Assembly (NCBI GenBank): GCA_964468725.1
Contig: CAYXVU010000284.1
Span: forward strand, 1-7,067
Direction: 5' to 3'
DNA from: CAYXVU01 sp964468725
GTDB taxonomy: Bacteria; Acidobacteriota; Blastocatellia; UBA7656
Length of the DNA stretch: 7,067 bases
The position numbers and the translations under genes are program-made. Positions 1-6,689 of the stretch are shown piece after piece (the first letter of the stretch is position 1; each line of letters opens with the position of its first letter). Under the pieces are notes generated by a model. That model saw only the letters and a list, made by a program, of their open reading frames with translations. It was not told the DNA's origin and did not search any database.

Positions 1-1521
1 CGTACCATTGGCCTCGCGCCGCACCCGGCGAATGACATTATTCCCGTTTTCCGAAACCAGTATGTCGCCGTTGGGCAGCACGGCTACGCCATTCGGGAAA
101 GAGAAGCGCACCGGAAAGTTGCGCGCATTTCCCGTGTCGTTGTAACCGGCGATGCCGTCGCCTGCAAGCGTGCAGACTTCGCCGGTCGTCGGGTTGATCG
201 TCCGTAAAGCATGATTTTGCTGATCGGTGATATAGATCAACCCATCCGTGCCCATCGCCGCGCGTCGCGGGCGGCGCAACCGAGCCGCCTCTTTGGCGAC
301 ACAGGCTTCATTGAAGCCTTCGCGGTCTTCGCCGACCAAGGTTGCTACATCAACATCCGGCACGACCGAGAACATTGCGATATTGGATATCTTGTCGTTT
401 TCGTCTTGCACCTGCACAGTGTGGGTTGCCAGACTTTGCAGAATCTCATCTTTGACGACGACCACTAAACGCCTGCGCGCGGCCTGTCTGACCGTCACCT
501 CTTCGCCGTCAATCAACACTCTGTCGTCGTCACCGAAATTTGCGCCGACCAGTTCAATCGCTTCGCGGGTTTCGCCCAAGCGGATTTTGGCGGGCGAGAT
601 CGTGAAGATGAAGGGATCTTCGGAAGGCGCGATGGCTACGGTTGCATCGGGCGATTGAATGCCGTCCTGTTCGATGCGGACGCTGAGTAGTCCCGGAGTG
701 GCGCGAAACGAGCCCGGCACTTTTACATCCAGACGCTGCGTGCGGCGGCGAGTGATTTCGACCTCAATGCCGTTGACGACGACTTTCGCATCATCGCGGA
801 AATTATTGCCGGTGATTTCGAGGTCAAAATCCTCTTCACCGACTTCGACCGTGTTCGGATCGAGCGTATCAATGTCCGGACGTCGGGGAAAAACGAAGAA
901 GATGTCTACATTCGACAGTCCGCCGCCTTTGCGCTGCGCCATCACCGGCACGCGCGCCGGATGATCGAGAAAGGCATTGCTGATGACGCCGAAGAAGTTC
1001 TCCTGATCTTCAAAACTGGAATCGGGCGAATTCTTTCCCCACACCAAAATCTTCGTGTTTTGCCGGAACCCGTCGCCGGAGATGGCAAACTGCAAAGTGT
1101 TCTGATCTTCTTCCGCCGCGTTGCCATCGAGTTGAATCCTGATCTCCGGGTCGCGCTCGACAACCGTCAAGGTCTTGGTCTCAGTCGTTGTGTTATCAGG
1201 ATTGACGGCTTGAATTGTGTGGGTGCCGGTGTTGGCAACCAGCGACTCGTCAATGTCGGCATAGAGAAAGCGACCATCAGAGAAGACGCGACCCGTAATC
1301 GGCGTGCCATCAAATAAGACCTGCGCGCCGATTTCGAAGCGTTTGCCTTCCAGTCGCAAGGTGAAGGTCGGCGCTCCGGCCGTAATCGTACCGGGGCGTA
1401 TGCGATCCAGCCGCACCGCCTTCTCTTGTGCCTCTACACGATCAAGGCCAATGAAATCCGGTATGAAAGCAAAAGACGAAAAGAAAATCAGAGTCAGTAA
1501 AAAAGCGAACGCTTTTCTCAT
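1..1521 (-). CDS. Secreted TIG/IPT-domain and NHL-repeat protein (C-terminus beyond window)
   Basis: No stop codon occurs in this frame from the ATG at 1521 to the window edge, so 507 residues are visible and the C-terminus is missing. The N-terminus (MRKAFAFLLTLIFFSSFAF) is a signal peptide; a plausible signal peptidase site is after VEA near residue 31, so the protein is probably secreted or periplasmic. Four Ig-like TIG/IPT-type units follow, roughly residues 40-122, 126-212, 215-302 and 303-388. They show recurring signatures such as 'LEGKRFEIGAQVLFDG', 'ITGNNFRDDAKVVVNG' and 'LVGANFGDDDRVLIDG'. From about residue 390 the sequence becomes NHL beta-propeller-like: 'TLVGEDREGF', 'GTDGLIYITDQQNHALR', 'TLAGDGIAGYNDTG', 'FPNGVAVLPNGDILVSENG'. 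The start is supported by GAGG seven bases upstream and an in-frame TAA five codons upstream. Such proteins are usually extracellular binding or scaffold proteins; no enzyme activity can be assigned. The second TIG unit is the most divergent. Confidence 0.87.
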   Translation of the reverse strand, partial: MRKAFAFLLTLIFFSSFAFIPDFIGLDRVEAQEKAVRLDRIRPGTITAGAPTFTLRLEGKRFEIGAQVLFDGTPITGRVFSDGRFLYADIDESLVANTGTHTIQAVNPDNTTTETKTLTVVERDPEIRIQLDGNAAEEDQNTLQFAISGDGFRQNTKILVWGKNSPDSSFEDQENFFGVISNAFLDHPARVPVMAQRKGGGLSNVDIFFVFPRRPDIDTLDPNTVEVGEEDFDLEITGNNFRDDAKVVVNGIEVEITRRRTQRLDVKVPGSFRATPGLLSVRIEQDGIQSPDATVAIAPSEDPFIFTISPAKIRLGETREAIELVGANFGDDDRVLIDGEEVTVRQAARRRLVVVVKDEILQSLATHTVQVQDENDKISNIAMFSVVPDVDVATLVGEDREGFNEACVAKEAARLRRPRRAAMGTDGLIYITDQQNHALRTINPTTGEVCTLAGDGIAGYNDTGNARNFPVRFSFPNGVAVLPNGDILVSENGNNVIRRVRREANGT

Positions 1522-1764
1522 TGTATATCCTCGTTACTCCACCCTTGCGCGACGCTTCCTCAACGCGGTGAGGGATGATCTTCACAGACATCCGTAGTTG
1601 AAAAGGTTGTTGCGCGTAAGCTCACCAGTACCTGCCGAGTCGTCGTCTCCGCGTGCTCCTTTAGTAGAAGTCCTGAACGGCGAATCCTTGCACGATTATC
1701 ATTGCGACGTGCGACAGGTTCGGGTCTCCTTGTTGCTTGATCTCTTTCACAGGTCAGTCAGCGA
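1522..1764 (-). other. Probable 5' leader of the TIG/NHL gene
   Basis: This is the gap between the patatin-like gene and the TIG/NHL gene, read on the minus strand. If the promoter at 1771-1800 is used, the transcript has an untranslated leader of about 240 nt. An 8-bp inverted repeat (TTCGGGTC at 1719-1726, GACCCGAA at 1763-1770) is separated by 36 bp, and a smaller GCACG/CGTGC pair lies near 1690-1712. No U-tract follows either, so they do not read as intrinsic terminators. I recognise no known riboswitch core and no convincing small gene here. The ribosome binding site (GAGG, 1529-1532) is at the downstream end. Confidence 0.3.
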
Positions 1765-1770
1765 CCCGAA

Positions 1771-1800
1771 ATTATACCCAGCTAGTTTTCGCTTTCACAA
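1771..1800 (-). promoter_or_regulatory. Sigma70-like promoter for the TIG/NHL gene
   Basis: On the minus strand TTGTGA (1795-1800, 4 of 6 matches to TTGACA) is followed after 18 bp by a perfect TATAAT (1771-1776). The -35 hexamer overlaps the last sense codon and stop of the patatin-like gene (TTG TGA). The location, at the start of the only sizeable gap in this minus-strand series, suggests the TIG/NHL gene is transcribed independently of the genes before it. The call rests on consensus matching only. Confidence 0.4.
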
Positions 1801-2670
1801 GCTGAGCGTCTGCCGGAAACCTTTCAACTCCTCAGCCGCCTGCGTCTGAGCGGCGCGAATCGCTGCCCGCCCCGTTGCCAAATTGTGCGGCTCGACGCGC
1901 GGCACTGAGGGTTCAACCCATACAATTTTGTGCTGCTCGTCTGACAGAGCGGCCATCCGATGGCGCTCGATCTCCTGACGCGCTGCCGTTAATGCCACTT
2001 CCAACAAGCCGAGCGCCGACCACTTGCGCGCCATCGCCTCCCCTTGCGGCTTCTGCGTCGGCAGATAATGCACGATCACCACATCGGGGCGCTCGCCTTC
2101 GAGCATCCCGGCCAGCGGAACTTTCGATAAGAAGCCGCCATCCCAATAGTGGCAACCGCCGATCTCTTTCGCCGAGAGCAGAAAGGGATAACTGCACGAG
2201 GCACGCACTTTGTCGGCGATCCGGCCACTGTGAAACGTCTCCTCCGCTCCGGTCGTGAGATTGAAGGCCGTGATGTAAAGGGCGCGCCGACACTCTTCAA
2301 AGCGCGATACGCGCAGTCGGTCTTCCATCATTTGCTCGAACAAGTCGCCTTTGAGCCAACCTGTCCAACCTCGCCCTTTGCGAGTGAGCGCGCGCAGCAC
2401 GGCGTGCACCCCCGCGCTATCCCAAAAATCTTCGCGGCGAATCTGCACAAGCGCCTCGGCAATCTCTTGCGCCGAGACTCCCGAAGCATGCAAGGCCGCA
2501 ACAATAGCTCCGGCGCTCGACCCGGCAATGGCGCAGTAGTCAATGCCTGCCTCTTCGATGGCGAGCAGAAATCCGGCATGCGCAAAGAAGCCGAAATAGC
2601 CTGCCGATAGCGCAATCGCCACACGCGGCGCAGGCAGATGGGGAGACGGATGGGTAGGCGACGCTTTCAC
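1795..2670 (-). CDS. Patatin-like phospholipase family protein
   Basis: A 291-residue protein of the patatin-like Ser/Asp acyl hydrolase family, whose members release fatty acids from membrane lipids or other acyl esters. The nucleophile elbow GSSAG is at residues 50-54 (Ser52) and the catalytic Asp is in 'YWDGG' (Asp177), so the dyad is intact. The usual glycine-rich oxyanion loop GGGxRG is replaced at residues 23-28 by AGYFGF, with no arginine, although the following 'AHAGFL' keeps the family pattern. No signal peptide or membrane segment is visible, so it is probably cytoplasmic. I chose the GTG at 2670 because it overlaps the upstream peptidase stop as GTGA, which implies translational coupling; an internal GTG at 2622 would begin exactly at the domain and is the alternative. 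The frame stays open far upstream inside the peptidase gene, but that portion has no patatin homology. Substrate unknown. Confidence 0.87.
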   Translation of the reverse strand: MKASPTHPSPHLPAPRVAIALSAGYFGFFAHAGFLLAIEEAGIDYCAIAGSSAGAIVAALHASGVSAQEIAEALVQIRREDFWDSAGVHAVLRALTRKGRGWTGWLKGDLFEQMMEDRLRVSRFEECRRALYITAFNLTTGAEETFHSGRIADKVRASCSYPFLLSAKEIGGCHYWDGGFLSKVPLAGMLEGERPDVVIVHYLPTQKPQGEAMARKWSALGLLEVALTAARQEIERHRMAALSDEQHKIVWVEPSVPRVEPHNLATGRAAIRAAQTQAAEELKGFRQTLSL

Positions 2671-4427
2671 TCGATCAACTTGCCTTTGTCGCCGGGCATC
2701 AGCATCTGGCGATGAATTTTGATCGGCGCATTGCCGTTCTTGAGCAACTGGTCGTGAAATTCCTGAAGCGAAAAGTCCTCCCCGCGATAACGCCGGTAAT
2801 CGTCGCGCAGTTTGAGGATTGCCAGCTTGCCAACCGAATAGACCAGATAGGTCGGATCGAAAGTGCCGCGCTCGGCTTCGATGCGCGCTGGGGTTTCGCC
2901 CATATAGCCGTTGTCCATGAAGAATTTCGTCGCCTCGTCCACCCGCATATTCTTGGTGTGCAGTTGAATGCCGACGACGAAGCGACACAGCCGCAGGAGC
3001 GCATCGGCGAGCACCCCCATCTTGATCTTTGGGTCGCCGCCCGCAAAGCCCTGCTCGATCATCATCTGCTCCGTGTAATGCGCCCACCCTTCGACGAAAC
3101 TGCCCGGCGCAATCGCCCATGTTCTACGCAAAGGCGACGAGACGGTCTTGAGCATCGCGCCCTGAACGAAGTGGCCAGGATAGGCTTCGTGAATCGAAGT
3201 TGACCACAACTGCGGATAGTTGAATGACGAGAGATACTCTTCTCTCTGTTTGTCATTCCACTTCGCGTCTACGTCGGTAATCAGGTAGCGCGCGGGCAGG
3301 CGGTGCGCTTCATAGGCTCCCGGCGTCCACATGCTGGCCGTCGCCCACCGCATGAAATCGGGCGTTGCGGCGACCGTGACCGATTGTCCTTCCGGCAAGG
3401 TGACCAGTTGTTTTTCTTGTATAAAAGTCTCAATGGCGCGCAGTTGTTTAGCGGCCTCTTCGACCAATGTTCCGGCCTTCGGGTGTTCAGATTGCAACTC
3501 TGTCCAGACGGCGCGTGCATCTTTTCGTGGATTGATCTTGGCAGCCGTCTTGCGAAACTCATCCTGCGTCTTCGCCAGTTCGCGGTACGCAATGCGTAAG
3601 AGCGTGTCTACGGAGATTTCGATGCCTTCGTCGTAGCGCAACTTGGCTTCGTACTTCTCTCTGCCAAGTGCGAAGGTGGCGTTCGGGTCAGGTTTGAGGC
3701 GTTCGAGGTGTTTGAGGTAGTTGCTAATCGCGGTGGCCGCGATCTTCGTCGCCTTCTTAAATTCGTTTTGCAGTTTGGCATCCGTAACCGAAGCGAAGAC
3801 TTTAGGCAGATCGGTTTGGATGAAACTGAGTGTGCCTGTAAAACTGGCTTTCGCGGCCTGCAAAAAGGCATCCGGCACGCTGCGAATGTTGGCGCGTGCG
3901 GCGTCCAACAGGCGCGGAATCTCTTTTTCTTTGGCGATGGCATGGCGCAGGCGCGAATCGAGCGGCGCGTATTCGAACATGGCGATTTGCAACAAGCCGG
4001 TCGAAATCACATCGTTGTAGATTTGCGGATTGCGCTCGTAGCTTTTGACCTCTTCAAGTTCGAGCAAGCGCGATTTTATGTGCATCGCCAGAATTTGGTA
4101 ATCGAACAAATCCGCCAGCGGCAGTTCCAGCGGCGGTATCTTACCGAGCTTTTCTTGAAACGATTTGAGGGCAGCGATTTCATTGCTGATGGCGGCGTTG
4201 CTGAAATCTTCTAACCGGCCATCCCACGCATGCAGGCCGCTGGCGGCAGCCAGCGCCGGATGGCGAGCGTGTAAGTCGAGCAGGTAATCATTGACCAGTT
4301 TAGGAAAGTCGGCAGCCGCGACCTCGTTCTTCTCTTGTGACTTTTGCATGACTTGCCCAACGGTCGAAGCGATCATCAGCAACAGGATGCAGACGCCACT
4401 TCCCATCCTTCGCATCATCGTGTGCAT
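2667..4427 (-). CDS. Exported DUF885-family zinc metallopeptidase
   Basis: A 586-residue protein of the DUF885 family, a group of putative zinc peptidases. The metal-binding motif HEAYPGH is at residues 413-419, and a downstream glutamate in 'FVEGWAHYTEQ' (about Glu446) is the likely third ligand. The N-terminal family pattern is present ('HPALAAASGLHAWDGRLEDFS'-like region near residues 58-77), as is the C-terminal one ('YSVGKLAILKLRDDYR', 'FSLQEFHDQLLKNGNAPI'), so the gene looks complete and of normal family length. The chosen ATG at 4427 places a signal peptide at the N-terminus (MRR then VCILLLMIAST), predicting export; ATGs at 4418, 4415 and 4406 are also possible. No strong ribosome binding site precedes any of them. 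The frame is open back to an ATG at 4553 directly after the proC TAA, but that would add 42 residues encoded partly by heptamer repeats and bury the signal peptide. The stop overlaps the start of the patatin-like gene by 4 bases. Peptide substrate unknown. Confidence 0.9.
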   Translation of the reverse strand: MHTMMRRMGSGVCILLLMIASTVGQVMQKSQEKNEVAAADFPKLVNDYLLDLHARHPALAAASGLHAWDGRLEDFSNAAISNEIAALKSFQEKLGKIPPLELPLADLFDYQILAMHIKSRLLELEEVKSYERNPQIYNDVISTGLLQIAMFEYAPLDSRLRHAIAKEKEIPRLLDAARANIRSVPDAFLQAAKASFTGTLSFIQTDLPKVFASVTDAKLQNEFKKATKIAATAISNYLKHLERLKPDPNATFALGREKYEAKLRYDEGIEISVDTLLRIAYRELAKTQDEFRKTAAKINPRKDARAVWTELQSEHPKAGTLVEEAAKQLRAIETFIQEKQLVTLPEGQSVTVAATPDFMRWATASMWTPGAYEAHRLPARYLITDVDAKWNDKQREEYLSSFNYPQLWSTSIHEAYPGHFVQGAMLKTVSSPLRRTWAIAPGSFVEGWAHYTEQMMIEQGFAGGDPKIKMGVLADALLRLCRFVVGIQLHTKNMRVDEATKFFMDNGYMGETPARIEAERGTFDPTYLVYSVGKLAILKLRDDYRRYRGEDFSLQEFHDQLLKNGNAPIKIHRQMLMPGDKGKLIE

Positions 4428-4520
4428 ATCGTTTGGGAATGAGAAGAGGGGCTGTTGCGTTGCCTCTCCCCGTTTGCTTAACGATCTGTGACGTTCGACT
4501 TTCGCGGTTCGACTCCGAAT

Positions 4521-4550
4521 CTGACACCTGACACCTGACACCTGACACCT
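4521..4550. repeat. Perfect heptanucleotide tandem repeat, 4 x CTGACAC
   Basis: Four exact head-to-tail copies of CTGACAC (GGTGTCA on the minus strand), plus two bases of a fifth, occupy 30 bp. The array begins four bases after the proC stop codon and lies in the 126-bp gap before the DUF885 peptidase gene. Its 7-bp period and CTGACA core match units of the degenerate array on the other side of proC. This resembles the short tandemly repeated heptamers known from cyanobacteria and other environmental bacteria; no function can be read from it. Confidence 0.93.
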
Positions 4551-4553
4551 CAT

Positions 4554-5369
4554 TTAGGTTTCGAGAAGTTCTTTGGCGCGATGCGTCGCTTTGACGACGG
4601 CTTTGATGAGGGTGACGCGCAAGCCACCGTCTTCGAGTTCAAGGATACCATCAATCGTACAGCCTGCGGGGGTGGTGACCATATCTTTCAGTCGCGCGGG
4701 GTGCTCGCCGGTTTCGATGACCATCGCGCCCGCGCCCAAAACGGTTTGCGCAGCCAGTTCGGTGGCGACATCGCGCGGCAATCCGACTTTTACACCGGCT
4801 TCGGCCAGCGATTCGATGACGATGTAGATAAACGCGGGGCCGCTGGCCGAAAGTCCAGTAATCGCATCCATGTGTTTTTCGTCCACTACGAGGCTGCGCC
4901 CGACGGCATCGAAGATGAAGCGCGCCAACGCGATGTGCGCGCTCGTCGCATCTTTGCCGCCCGCGATTCCTGTCATGCCTTTCTTGAGTTGGCAAGGCGT
5001 GTTCGGCATGGCGCGAATGATCGGCACTGCCGCTGCGATATGCTTTTCGATGAAGGCGATGCTGACCGAAGCCGCAACCGAAATCAGCAACTGCGAAAGG
5101 GTGAGCGATTGGCCGACTTCCGCAAGGATCAGCGGCACGGTTTGCGGTTTGACGGCGAGGATGATGATGTCTGCGGATTCGATGGCGGCGAGGTTCGAAA
5201 GCGTGCCGCTGACGCCGAATCTCTCTTTGAGTTGATCGAGTCGCGGCTGATGACCTGCCGTGACGATAATGTCAGAGGGGCGAATCACGCCCGCTTCTAA
5301 TAACCCTTTGAGTAAAGTCTCTCCCAATTTGCCTGCGCCAATGATGGCCAGTCTCTTGCCCTCCAGCAT
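4554..5369 (-). CDS. proC: Pyrroline-5-carboxylate reductase
   Basis: A 271-residue enzyme, the normal length for ProC, which reduces 1-pyrroline-5-carboxylate to L-proline with NAD(P)H as the last step of proline synthesis in the cytoplasm. The N-terminal Rossmann fold shows GAGKLG at residues 11-16 and AVKP at 72-75; RAMPNTP is at 119-125. The C-terminal dimerisation and catalytic domain carries GLSASGPAF at 172-180 and the family signature TTPAGCT at 232-238. All the key motifs are present and nothing suggests decay. The ATG start is well supported by GGAGAGGA a few bases upstream. It is divergent from the cysteine synthase gene and followed on the same strand by the DUF885 peptidase after 126 bp, so co-transcription with the peptidase is possible but unproven. 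Both flanks carry heptamer repeats. Confidence 0.97.
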   Translation of the reverse strand: MLEGKRLAIIGAGKLGETLLKGLLEAGVIRPSDIIVTAGHQPRLDQLKERFGVSGTLSNLAAIESADIIILAVKPQTVPLILAEVGQSLTLSQLLISVAASVSIAFIEKHIAAAVPIIRAMPNTPCQLKKGMTGIAGGKDATSAHIALARFIFDAVGRSLVVDEKHMDAITGLSASGPAFIYIVIESLAEAGVKVGLPRDVATELAAQTVLGAGAMVIETGEHPARLKDMVTTPAGCTIDGILELEDGGLRVTLIKAVVKATHRAKELLET

Positions 5370-5401
5370 AGTCCTCTCCGATTTGAAAAAGATAAACAGC
5401 G

Positions 5402-5431
5402 ATCATAGCAGCGGCCAGACGCCGGTGGCCA
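5402..5431 (-). promoter_or_regulatory. Possible proC promoter
   Basis: On the minus strand TGGCCA (5426-5431, 4 of 6 to TTGACA) and TATGAT (5402-5407, 5 of 6 to TATAAT) are 18 bp apart, giving a predicted leader of roughly 25 nt before the proC ATG. The spacer region overlaps a small inverted repeat (GGCCA at 5413-5417, TGGCC at 5426-5430) that could be an operator or chance. Consensus matching only. Confidence 0.3.
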
Positions 5432-5480
5432 GAAAGAAAGATGCGCAAACGCAAAGCCGCAATAGTGCGAAGACGCACCG

Positions 5481-5578
5481 CCATAACCGGCAACCGACAA
5501 CTTTCACCCTTCGACCTTCAACCTGCAACTTTCACCCTTCGACCCATAACCGACAACTGACAACCGATGACCGACCAT
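5481..5578. repeat. Degenerate heptanucleotide array upstream of cysK
   Basis: Fourteen consecutive 7-bp units can be laid out without a gap, most of them ending in AAC, GAC or ACC. Examples are CGACAAC (5495-5501 and 5551-5557), TGACAAC (5558-5564), CTGCAAC (5523-5529), CCATAAC (5481-5487 and 5544-5550) and CTTCGAC (5509-5515 and 5537-5543). A 19-bp block, CAACTTTCACCCTTCGACC, occurs exactly twice (5498-5516 and 5526-5544), offset by 28 bp or four units, which suggests a block duplication within the array. The array fills about 40 percent of the proC/cysK divergent gap. Confidence 0.85.
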
Positions 5579-5586
5579 GATATTTT
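5557..5586 (+). promoter_or_regulatory. Possible cysK promoter using the heptad array as -35
   Basis: CTGACA (5557-5562, 5 of 6 to TTGACA) spans the junction of two heptads near the end of the array, and TATTTT (5581-5586, 4 of 6 to TATAAT) follows after 18 bp. This would place transcription start near 5593 and give a leader of about 20 nt. The -10 match is weak (GATATT at 5579-5584 is an alternative), so this is a tentative call. Confidence 0.25.
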
Positions 5587-5613
5587 CCCCACGCCACTCG
5601 GAGACCAATCGCT

Positions 5614-6558
5614 ATGCCACAACGACCGAAAATTTGTCGCAGCATTCTCGAAACCATCGGTTACACGCCGCTCGTCAGACTCAATCGTTTGCCCGCGCCC
5701 GATGCCGCCGAAATTCTCGTCAAAGTCGAAGCTTTCAACCCCATGCGAAGCGTCAAAGATCGCACTGCCAGTTCGATGATTCAGAAAGCGGAAGCCGAAG
5801 GTGAAATCGCGCCGGGAAAAACGACCCTGATCGAACCGACTTCCGGCAATACCGGCATCGGGCTGGCGATGACCGCCGCAGCGAAAGGCTATCGCTTGAT
5901 TTTGACCATGCCCGATTCGATGAGCATCGAACGCCTGCGGGTTTTGCGCGCCCTCGGCGCAGAGGTCGAAATGACGCCTGATGCGCTCGGCATGCAAGGT
6001 GCGATTGATCGCGCTGAAGCCCTGCTGCGTCAAACGCCTGACAGTTACATGCCCATGCAGTTTAAGAACGACGCGAACCCGGCCATTCATCGCTGCACGA
6101 CGGCAATTGAGATTCTCGAAGATACAGATGCGCGGCTTGATGCCTTTGTCGCCGGAGTCGGCACGGGCGGGACGATTACCGGCGTCGGCGAAATCTTGAA
6201 AGAACGTTTGCGACAGGTCACGCTGGTCGCCGTCGAGCCGAAAGATTCGCCCGTGCTGTCGGGCGGGCCGCCCGCGCCGCATTTGATTCAAGGCATCGGC
6301 GCGGGATTCGTCCCCGAAATTTTGAACACCGAAATCATTGATCGCATCATCCCTGTCGAGTACGAAGATGCCAAAGCGACGACGCGACGCTTGGCGCGCG
6401 AAGAGGCGATCTTGAGCGGCATCTCATCGGGCGCGATCTGTTGGGCGGCTCTGCAAGTGGCTCAAGAGTTAGGCGCAGGCAAGCGCGTCGTCGCTTTGTT
6501 GCCTGATTTGGGCGAACGCTACCTTTCGACCGATGTCTTTGCTTTCGATGAGGAGTAG
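5614..6558 (+). CDS. cysK: Cysteine synthase (O-acetylserine sulfhydrylase), CysK type
   Basis: A 314-residue PLP enzyme that joins O-acetyl-L-serine and sulfide to give L-cysteine, the final step of cysteine synthesis in the cytoplasm. The PLP lysine is Lys48 in 'NPMRSVKDR'; the substrate-binding loop is PTSGNTG at residues 75-81; the phosphate-binding loop is GTGGT at 183-187; the serine contacting the PLP ring lies in GISSGA (269-274); and 'GERYLST' is near the C-terminus. 'QFKNDANPAIH' and the following TT are typical of CysK rather than CysM. There is no C-terminal CBS domain, which argues against cystathionine beta-synthase, although assigning the acyl donor from sequence alone is not certain (O-phosphoserine or homologous substrates are possible). 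In the PLP motif the more usual NPGGS or NPLSS reads NPMRS, a tolerated variation. The ATG has GGAGA (5600-5604) nine bases upstream. It stands alone on the plus strand, divergent from proC. Confidence 0.93.
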   Translation: MPQRPKICRSILETIGYTPLVRLNRLPAPDAAEILVKVEAFNPMRSVKDRTASSMIQKAEAEGEIAPGKTTLIEPTSGNTGIGLAMTAAAKGYRLILTMPDSMSIERLRVLRALGAEVEMTPDALGMQGAIDRAEALLRQTPDSYMPMQFKNDANPAIHRCTTAIEILEDTDARLDAFVAGVGTGGTITGVGEILKERLRQVTLVAVEPKDSPVLSGGPPAPHLIQGIGAGFVPEILNTEIIDRIIPVEYEDAKATTRRLAREEAILSGISSGAICWAALQVAQELGAGKRVVALLPDLGERYLSTDVFAFDEE

Positions 6559-6689
6559 CTTCACTGGCCGATGATCGGTTGTATCCAATAAAAACTGAAT
6601 CCGCAATTTCAAGCGCGCAGGTTTCACGGCTCTCCGTTGATCCAGCTCGTCACTTATTGGTCAAACCCGCATTGGGAGAGGTTCGAAAC

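Noticed and set aside
248..1317. Several plus-strand open frames at the left end
   Set aside because: All are antisense to the continuous TIG/NHL coding frame, which has a signal peptide, a ribosome binding site and recognisable domains.
2671..3120. Upstream extension of the patatin-like reading frame to an ATG at 3120
   Set aside because: This stretch lies wholly inside the DUF885 gene in a shifted frame, has no recognisable domain, and the peptidase frame here carries HEAYPGH and other family motifs. The patatin homology begins only after about 2622.
4428..4553. N-terminal extension of the DUF885 peptidase to the ATG at 4553
   Set aside because: The added 42 residues are partly encoded by heptamer repeats, are rich in charged residues, and would place the signal peptide internally. 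I keep it only as a hypothesis in the findings.
4581..5300. Long plus-strand open frame opposite proC
   Set aside because: It is antisense to a gene with complete ProC motifs, has a biased composition rich in D, R and F, and matches no family I recognise.
4521..5578. CRISPR array
   Set aside because: The repeats are contiguous 7-bp units with no spacers and no cas genes nearby.
5518..6291. Long minus-strand open frame opposite cysK
   Set aside because: It is antisense to a clear cysteine synthase gene and its end runs into the heptad array; a by-product of codon bias on the coding strand.
6585..6660. Inverted repeat CCAATAA / TTATTGG in the gap between cysK and the LRR gene
   Set aside because: The arms are only 7 bp and AT-rich, 62 bp apart, with no extension or T-tract, so chance is likely. 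A 5-bp palindrome near 6568-6578 (CCGAT-G-ATCGG) also lacks a terminator T-tract.
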